Shown here: piece by piece, positions 13,561-17,905 of the stretch
Layout: each line of letters starts with the position of its first letter
Numbering within the stretch: the stretch's first letter is position 1
From: JBBSTY01 sp038235385
GTDB lineage: Bacteria > Actinomycetota > Acidimicrobiia > Acidimicrobiales > Acidimicrobilacustridaceae
Assembly: GCA_038235385.1 (NCBI GenBank)
Contig: JBBSTY010000089.1
Coordinates: forward strand, 1-17,905
DNA: 17,905 bases
Reading direction: 5' to 3'
Translations under genes and position numbers: made by a program
Notes under the pieces: model-generated
The model's database searches: none
What the model was told of the DNA's origin: nothing
What the model saw: only the letters and a program-made list of their open reading frames with translations

Positions 13561-13755
13561 CCGCCCGGCGCACCGAGACGAACCCGGATGCCGCCGCGTC
13601 GGGGACCACGGCGTGCACACTGCGATCGGACGCTGCGACCGGACGGTCGACCACGTGGGTGGCCCGTCCCCGTTCCACGACTCCCGCACGGCGATCGGAT
13701 CCCGATGTCCTGAGCGCCTGGCGCCCCGTCGACACGAGCGGGCTCGCCGGGTCGG
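13561..13755. other. Intergenic region between divergent arfB and alpha/beta hydrolase
   Basis: I find no gene in this 195-bp stretch between the two facing -10-like elements. It holds an 8-bp palindrome CCACGTGG (13651-13658) and an interrupted inverted repeat ATCGG-ATC-CCGAT (13694-13706), about 50 bp upstream of the hydrolase -10. These are possible regulator sites but short enough to occur by chance. Confidence 0.4.
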
Positions 13756-13761
13756 TAGGTT
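13756..13761 (+). promoter_or_regulatory. -10-like TAGGTT, leaderless start of alpha/beta hydrolase
   Basis: TAGGTT is followed by GGGGCCCC and GTG 13770. This placement supports a leaderless mRNA and fixes the GTG as start within a much longer open frame. Confidence 0.5.
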
Positions 13762-13769
13762 GGGGCCCC

Positions 13770-14462
13770 GTGACCTCCAACCCGGTGTTCCTCCTGCACG
13801 GTTTCGGGACCTCCGCCGAACGCACCTGGCGCGACAACAGTTGGGTCGATCTGCTCGGCGATGCCGGGCGCGAGGTGATCGCTCCCGACCTCCTCGGCCA
13901 CGGATCCCAGCCCAAGTCCCACGACCCCGCCGACTACGTCGAGGTGGAGGCGGCCGCACTGGCGGCACTCGATGGCGTGCCGGACGATGTCGCGGTCGAC
14001 GCCATCGGCTTCTCGATGGGCGCTCGGACCATCCTCGCACTGGCGTCGGTGCACCCCGAGCGGTTCGGCCGGATCATCGTCGCCGGCGTCGGCGCCAACC
14101 TGTTCCGCCGCGACGATCCCGGGTTCCTGGCCGACGCCATCGCCGCCGACCGGGTCCCGGAGAACCCGTCCGCCGCCTACTTCCACCAGATGGCCCGCAG
14201 CCCGGGCAACGATCCGCTGGCGCTCGCCGCGTTCCTGCGACGGCCCTCGAGTTGGCCGATCACCGACGACGGGCTGGCTCGCATCGACCTGCCGGTGCTG
14301 GTCGTGATCGGCGACGACGACTTCGCCGGACCCGGCGATCCGCTCGTGGCACGGCTCCCCCAGGCCCGTCTGGTCACGCTGCCGCGCACCGACCACTTCG
14401 CCACACCGAAGAGCTTCGCGTTCATCGACGCCGCCCTCGAGTTCCTCGACGCATCGCCATGA
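13770..14462 (+). CDS. Alpha/beta-fold hydrolase
   Basis: From GTG 13770 the protein has 230 residues, a compact single domain without signal peptide. It has oxyanion-loop LLHGFGTS (8-15), IAPDLLGHGSQPKS (37-50), nucleophile elbow IGFSMGAR (Ser82), VVIGDDDFAGPGDP with the acid Asp183 or Asp184, and RTDHFATPKSF with His209. The triad is complete. Such small cytoplasmic hydrolases cleave esters, lactones or C-C bonds of aromatic meta-cleavage products; the substrate cannot be assigned. The frame is open far upstream, but nothing before GTG 13770 looks like protein, and a -10-like hexamer sits 8 nt before it. The stop overlaps the next start (ATGA), so it is probably co-translated with the nucleotidase. 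Confidence 0.87.
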   Translation: MTSNPVFLLHGFGTSAERTWRDNSWVDLLGDAGREVIAPDLLGHGSQPKSHDPADYVEVEAAALAALDGVPDDVAVDAIGFSMGARTILALASVHPERFGRIIVAGVGANLFRRDDPGFLADAIAADRVPENPSAAYFHQMARSPGNDPLALAAFLRRPSSWPITDDGLARIDLPVLVVIGDDDFAGPGDPLVARLPQARLVTLPRTDHFATPKSFAFIDAALEFLDASP

Positions 14463-15133
14463 GCGCACCCCGGTCCTTCGTCGTCGGCGTCGACCTCGAC
14501 GGGGTGTGCGGCGATCACACGGAGGCGTTCCGCCAGGTCGTGGCCGCCGAACGCGGGGTCGACCCCTCGTCGTTGCCCGCCCAGACCTCCTGGAACTTCT
14601 ACGAGTGGGGTCTCGACGACGAGTCGTTCCTCGAGATCCACCGCCGCGCCGTGCTGGACCACCGCATGTTCCGCACCATGCCCGTGATCGAGGGCGTCGC
14701 CGAGGCGCTGTGGCGGCTCTCCGACGCCGGCGTGTGGATCCGGCTCATCACCCACCGGCTCTACGCCAACTGGGGACACGCCGTCGCCGTCGGCGACACC
14801 GTCGCCTGGCTCGACGCGGCCGGGATCCCGTACCGGGACCTGTGCTTCCTCGGCCAGAAGCCCCAGGTCGAGGCCGACGTGTACATCGACGACGCACCCC
14901 ACAACATCGACGCGCTGCGCGCGCAGGGCAACGAGGTCATCGTGTTCGACCAGCCCTACAACCGGGAGGTCACCGGGAGACGGGCCCGAAGCTGGGACGA
15001 GGCCGAGCGGCTCATCGGCGAGGTGCTCGTCGAGCACGGAGGTGCGCTGCAGGAGCAGTTCAGCGGCCTCGACGACCAGGTCGGGCGTGTGCGGCGCTCC
15101 ATGGGCCACGACGGTGCACCCATCGACCCCTGA
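14459..15133 (+). CDS. HAD-superfamily 5'(3')-nucleotidase, NT5C-like
   Basis: The protein has 224 residues. HAD motif I is VGVDLDGVCGD (9-19), with nucleophile Asp12 and acid/base Asp14. Motif II is LITHR (Thr98), motif III is GQKPQVEAD (Lys134), and motif IV is VYIDDAPHN with Asp144 and Asp145. The cap carries SWNFYEWGL and FRTMPVIEGV, typical of the NT5C (5'-nucleotidase, deoxy, cytosolic type C) family, which dephosphorylates (deoxy)nucleoside monophosphates and may control nucleotide pools. The residues after about 185 form a helical extension beyond the core. Start ATG 14459 overlaps the hydrolase stop by 4 bp and the core motif begins eight residues later. A link between the two products is not evident beyond coupling. 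Confidence 0.87.
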   Translation: MSAPRSFVVGVDLDGVCGDHTEAFRQVVAAERGVDPSSLPAQTSWNFYEWGLDDESFLEIHRRAVLDHRMFRTMPVIEGVAEALWRLSDAGVWIRLITHRLYANWGHAVAVGDTVAWLDAAGIPYRDLCFLGQKPQVEADVYIDDAPHNIDALRAQGNEVIVFDQPYNREVTGRRARSWDEAERLIGEVLVEHGGALQEQFSGLDDQVGRVRRSMGHDGAPIDP

Positions 15134-15138
15134 CGGGG

Positions 15139-15144
15139 CACAAT
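15139..15144 (+). promoter_or_regulatory. -10-like CACAAT before GGDEF-EAL gene
   Basis: CACAAT lies 5 nt after the nucleotidase stop. Transcription would begin near 15151 and give a leader of about 110 nt. The -35 is unclear, so read-through from the upstream pair is also possible. Confidence 0.25.
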
Positions 15145-15178
15145 GGGCGGCATCACTCAAGGACAGACCGGCATCGTC

Positions 15179-15204
15179 CGATGGGAGAGGGTCGTCCTCC
15201 ATCG
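15179..15204 (+). repeat. Leader hairpin upstream of GGDEF-EAL gene
   Basis: CGATG (15179-15183) pairs with CATCG (15200-15204), and GAGG (15187-15190) pairs with CCTC (15196-15199). A 3-nt bulge on the left arm and a GTCGT loop complete a 9-bp hairpin. It lies 57 nt before the start codon. I could not match it to the known c-di-GMP riboswitch classes by eye. Confidence 0.4.
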
Positions 15205-15251
15205 CCCGTACGGTCATCGCGGGCGCCTCGACGGGCGACCGCAGGGGGCCC

Positions 15252-15256
15252 AGGAG
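15252..15256 (+). promoter_or_regulatory. Ribosome binding site AGGAG of GGDEF-EAL gene
   Basis: AGGAG is 5 nt from ATG 15262 and selects it over upstream in-frame ATGs and over the internal ATGs at 15295 and 15307. Confidence 0.65.
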
Positions 15257-15261
15257 CAGGA

Positions 15262-16959
15262 ATGGTCGACAGAGAGCAAGAGCAGGCCCGACTGATGGCC
15301 GACGCCATGGGGGCGAACGGCCGCGCCGGTCGTGACCTGGGTTGGATCGTCGCCATCGGCGTGGTGCTCGTCGTGCTCGCGGTCGCCACCGGTGCGGTCG
15401 ACCGGTTCCTCGAGTGGGCCAACGGGTTCACCGGCACCAACATCAACGGGCTCCTGGCCCTGCTCGTGCTCGTACCGATCGGGGCCACCTTCTACGCGGT
15501 GCGCCGCTACCATGACGCGTCGGCGGCCCGCGAGAAGCTCCACGAGCTCTCCTACCGCGACAGCCTCACCGGGCTCCCGAACCGGCGGTTCCTCGGCGAG
15601 GGGTTCGACCAGATGCTCACGGCGGTGCGCCGCTACAACGGCCGCGTGGGTGTGTTCTTCATCGACCTCGACGGCTTCAAGAAGATCAACGACACCTACG
15701 GCCACGAGGTGGGCGACCGGCTCATGGTCGCCGTCACCGACCGCATCCTCGGCACCCTCGGACCCAGCGATCAGGCGGTGCGCTACGGCGGTGACGAGTT
15801 CGTGCTGCTCTGCCCGGAGGTCACCAACTCGGTCTCGGCGGAGCGGATCGCGCAACGGGTCCTGAAGGCGATCGAGGCACCCTTCGAGATGGGCGACGAT
15901 CGCCTCCGCATCTCGGGGAGTGTCGGGATCGCCCTCACCGAGCAGCGCTGCTCACGGCCCGACGAGGTGCTCCGCGACGCCGACGCCGCGATGTACCAGG
16001 CCAAGAACCAGGGACCGGGGCGCTACGCGATCTTCGATCGATCCATGGCGGACCAGATCACCCCGTCGACCGCCGAGCGGCGCCTCCGCCACGCGCTCGA
16101 GCAAGGTGAGTTCCGGCTGTACTACCAGCCCATCGTCTCGCTCTGGACCAAGCGCCTCGTCGGGGTCGAGGCGCTGTTGCGCTGGAACGACCCCCGTCGC
16201 GGCATGGTCAGCCCCGCCGAGTTCATGGCCGCCCTCGAGGACACCGGACTGATCGTTCCCATCGGGAACTGGATCATCGACGAGGTGTGCGCGCAGTCGA
16301 AGCGGTGGCAGGACGCCTACCCGGACCGGCCGGCGCTCAACATCAAGGTCAACGTGTCGGCCCGGCAACTGGCGCAGGCGAACTTCGTGAGCCTCCTCCG
16401 TGAGGCGCTCGAACGCAGCGGCGCCGACGCCGATCGCATCACCCTCGAGATCACCGAGGGTGCGCTGATGTACGACGTCTCCTCGGCGTGGTCGACCCTG
16501 CGGGAGGCCAAGTCGCTCGGCATCAGCCTGGCGCTCGACGACTTCGGCACCGGCTACTCCTCGCTCAGCTACCTGCGCCAGTTCAGCCTCGACCTGCTCA
16601 AGATCGACCAGTCGTTCGTCGACGGCCTGGGTGTCTCTCGTGAGGACACGACGATCATCGAGCACGTGATCGGGATGGCGAAGGCGCTCGGGATCGTCAC
16701 CGTCGCCGAGGGCGTCGAAACCGAGGAGCAGGTCCAGCACCTGCGGGCCATGAACTGCGATCTGGCGCAGGGGTACTACTTCAGCCACCCCCAACCGCCC
16801 GACATCATCGAGCACCTCATGGGCGAGCACGGCAACAGCCTGGAGTGGAAGCCACCCAGCCGGGTGGACACCGACGACATCGGCGCCGACTCGGCGCCCG
16901 TCGTCGCGCCCGAGCGCTTCCGTCCGACGGGCGCCCCATCGGCGACGCCCGCCACCTGA
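15262..16959 (+). CDS. Membrane-bound GGDEF-EAL cyclic-di-GMP cyclase/phosphodiesterase
   Basis: The protein has 565 residues. Two membrane segments (about 26-46 and 61-80) precede the diguanylate cyclase domain (about 92-255), which has SYRDSLTGLPNRR, FFIDLDGFKKIND (Asp135) and intact RYGGDEF (GGDEF 176-180). The inhibitory RxxD site five residues upstream reads GPSD, so product inhibition is probably lost. The EAL domain (about 275-525) keeps GVEALLRW (Glu303), NVSARQL, LEITEGALM, LDDFGTGYSSL (Asp426, Asp427), LKIDQSFV, VAEGVETEEQ and AQGYYFSHP, all the usual metal and catalytic residues. It may therefore make and break c-di-GMP; net direction is unknown. There is no PAS, HAMP or long sensor domain, so input would come through the short membrane part. 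A disordered tail follows 525. The next gene starts 12 nt downstream. Confidence 0.93.
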   Translation: MVDREQEQARLMADAMGANGRAGRDLGWIVAIGVVLVVLAVATGAVDRFLEWANGFTGTNINGLLALLVLVPIGATFYAVRRYHDASAAREKLHELSYRDSLTGLPNRRFLGEGFDQMLTAVRRYNGRVGVFFIDLDGFKKINDTYGHEVGDRLMVAVTDRILGTLGPSDQAVRYGGDEFVLLCPEVTNSVSAERIAQRVLKAIEAPFEMGDDRLRISGSVGIALTEQRCSRPDEVLRDADAAMYQAKNQGPGRYAIFDRSMADQITPSTAERRLRHALEQGEFRLYYQPIVSLWTKRLVGVEALLRWNDPRRGMVSPAEFMAALEDTGLIVPIGNWIIDEVCAQSKRWQDAYPDRPALNIKVNVSARQLAQANFVSLLREALERSGADADRITLEITEGALMYDVSSAWSTLREAKSLGISLALDDFGTGYSSLSYLRQFSLDLLKIDQSFVDGLGVSREDTTIIEHVIGMAKALGIVTVAEGVETEEQVQHLRAMNCDLAQGYYFSHPQPPDIIEHLMGEHGNSLEWKPPSRVDTDDIGADSAPVVAPERFRPTGAPSATPAT

Positions 16960-16971
16960 GCCGGTTCGTCC

Positions 16972-17905
16972 ATGCGCGCCTGGCGGGTGGAACGCAACGG
17001 TGATCCCCACGAGGTCCTGCACCTCGACACGGACGCTCCCGAACCGGTTGCGACCGGCGACGAGGTGGTCATCGCCGTCGCCGCGTGCGCGCTGAACTTC
17101 GCCGACAGCCTGCTGTGCCGGGGCACCTACCAGGAGACCCCTCCCCTCCCCTTCACCCCGGGACTGGAGGTGGCCGGAACGGTGACCGCGGCCGGACCAG
17201 GGTCGGACCACCGCGTGGGTGCACGCGTCAGCGGGTCACCGACCCTGCCCTGGGGCGGCCTCGCCGAGCTGGCCCTGGCCCGGGCTCCCCACGTCTTCGG
17301 CGCCCCCGCAGGCGTGACCGACGCCGACCTCGCCGCCATGCACGTCACCTACCAGACCGCGTGGTTCGCGCTGCATCGACGAGCCCGGGTGCAACCAGGC
17401 GACGTGGTGCTCGTGCACGCCGGCGCAGGGGGCATGGGATCGGCCTCGATCCAGCTCGCGGTCGCGGCCGGGGCCACGGTCATCGCCACCGCGGGCGGCC
17501 CCGAGAAGGTCGAGCGCTGCCGGCGGCTCGGCGCCCACCATGCGATCGACTACCGCTCGACCCCGTTCCAGGATGTCGTCAACGAGATCACGGGTGGACG
17601 CGGGGCCGACGTGATCCTCGACTCGGTCGGTGGCGACACGTTCACGGGCTCGACGAGGTGCGTGGCCTGGGAGGGCCGCATCGTCGTGGTCGGTGCCGCC
17701 GGTGGGGCCTTCGCCGAGGCCCGCACGAACCACGCGCTGGTGAAGAACTACTCGGTCCTCGGGCTCAACTGGCGGGGCTACCTGAGCCGCCGGCCCGATC
17801 TGGTCGCCGAGGCCCAGGCCCAGCTGCAGGCGATGCTCGGGGCCGGGACGATCCGTCCGGTCGTGAGTGAGGTGCTCGACCTCGACGATGATGTCGCCGC
17901 GGCGC
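16972..17905 (+). CDS. Quinone oxidoreductase, MDR superfamily, 3' end missing
   Basis: 311 codons are present, open to the window edge; relatives have about 325 residues, so only a few C-terminal residues are missing. The GroES-like N-terminal domain has AACALNFADSLLCRGTYQE (37-55) and LPFTPGLEVAGTV (59-71), which is QOR-like. The Rossmann region has VLVHAGAGGMGSASIQLAVA (147-165), the NADPH-binding AxxGGxG loop variant, followed by GGPEKVERCRRLGAHHAIDY and GRGADVILDSVGG. There is no catalytic zinc cysteine/histidine set, so it is not an alcohol dehydrogenase. It should reduce quinones or alpha,beta-unsaturated carbonyls with NADPH in the cytoplasm. ATG 16972 is 12 nt after the GGDEF-EAL stop, without a clear ribosome site, suggesting co-transcription. 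Confidence 0.9.
   Translation, partial: MRAWRVERNGDPHEVLHLDTDAPEPVATGDEVVIAVAACALNFADSLLCRGTYQETPPLPFTPGLEVAGTVTAAGPGSDHRVGARVSGSPTLPWGGLAELALARAPHVFGAPAGVTDADLAAMHVTYQTAWFALHRRARVQPGDVVLVHAGAGGMGSASIQLAVAAGATVIATAGGPEKVERCRRLGAHHAIDYRSTPFQDVVNEITGGRGADVILDSVGGDTFTGSTRCVAWEGRIVVVGAAGGAFAEARTNHALVKNYSVLGLNWRGYLSRRPDLVAEAQAQLQAMLGAGTIRPVVSEVLDLDDDVAAA

Noticed and set aside
13218..13769. N-terminal extension of the alpha/beta hydrolase frame to 414 residues
   Set aside because: The extension overlaps arfB on the other strand and has no protein-like pattern; the hydrolase fold starts right after GTG 13770.
13548..14468. Upstream extension of the arfB frame to a 456-residue protein
   Set aside because: Only the last 149 residues look like ArfB. 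The extension is antisense to the alpha/beta hydrolase, and the -10-like hexamer sits directly before ATG 13547.
14506..15261. N-terminal extension of the GGDEF-EAL frame to 817 residues
   Set aside because: It is an Arg-rich shadow of the nucleotidase gene. The ribosome site and first membrane segment support ATG 15262.
15145..15261. c-di-GMP riboswitch before the GGDEF-EAL gene
   Set aside because: No recognisable GEMM-I or GEMM-II core could be found by eye; only a plain hairpin is supported.

Overview
The window looks like a chromosomal segment of a very GC-rich actinobacterium. GC-ending codons dominate every real frame, several genes start with GTG or TTG, and several appear to be leaderless. 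The protein set (AftD-type arabinofuranosyltransferase, mycolata-like glycosyltransferases, lipoproteins with clear lipoboxes) fits Actinomycetota. An Acidimicrobiia/Ilumatobacter-like source is my guess, not something the sequence proves. I see no rRNA, tRNA, CRISPR array, insertion sequence or phage gene, and no non-coding stretch longer than about 225 bp.

Layout. (1) 1-4101 holds envelope and secreted-protein genes: the 5' part of an acyl-CoA synthetase (minus, running off the left edge), two small lipoproteins (plus), a membrane-anchored SGNH-hydrolase-like protein (minus), and a lipoprotein of the secretory lipase family (plus) that starts head-to-head with the SGNH gene. (2) 4276-13019 is a co-directional block for cell-surface glycan assembly: a GT4 glycosyltransferase, a 1512-residue AftD-like GT-C arabinofuranosyltransferase with carbohydrate-binding-like domains, a DPM1-like GT2, and an acyltransferase-3/SGNH fusion. 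Two junctions are 4-bp stop/start overlaps (GTGA, TTGA). The third is a 157-bp gap with its own promoter-like and hairpin elements. (3) 13098-15133 holds the ribosome-rescue hydrolase ArfB (minus), divergent from an alpha/beta hydrolase that is ATGA-coupled to a HAD-type 5'(3')-nucleotidase. (4) 15262-17905 holds a membrane-bound GGDEF-EAL c-di-GMP enzyme followed after 12 nt by a quinone oxidoreductase that runs off the right edge.

How the genes may work together. In the glycan block, the GT4 could build a cytoplasmic acceptor. The GT2 could make a polyprenyl-phosphate sugar. The GT-C enzyme would transfer sugar from a lipid donor on the outer face of the membrane, and the AT3-SGNH protein would O-acylate the product. 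The free SGNH protein at 1857-2798 resembles the SGNH half of the AT3 fusion and may act on the same polymer. This pathway is inferred from domain families and gene order. The sugar, the acceptor and the acyl group cannot be read from the sequence.

The most notable non-coding signals are these: -10-like hexamers 6-8 nt upstream of several start codons (a leaderless pattern); two divergent start codons that overlap on a GCATGC palindrome; a 7-bp tandem repeat that begins inside the stop codon region of the acyltransferase; a 10-bp tandem repeat between the two lipoprotein genes; and a 16-bp inverted repeat in the leader of the glycan block.
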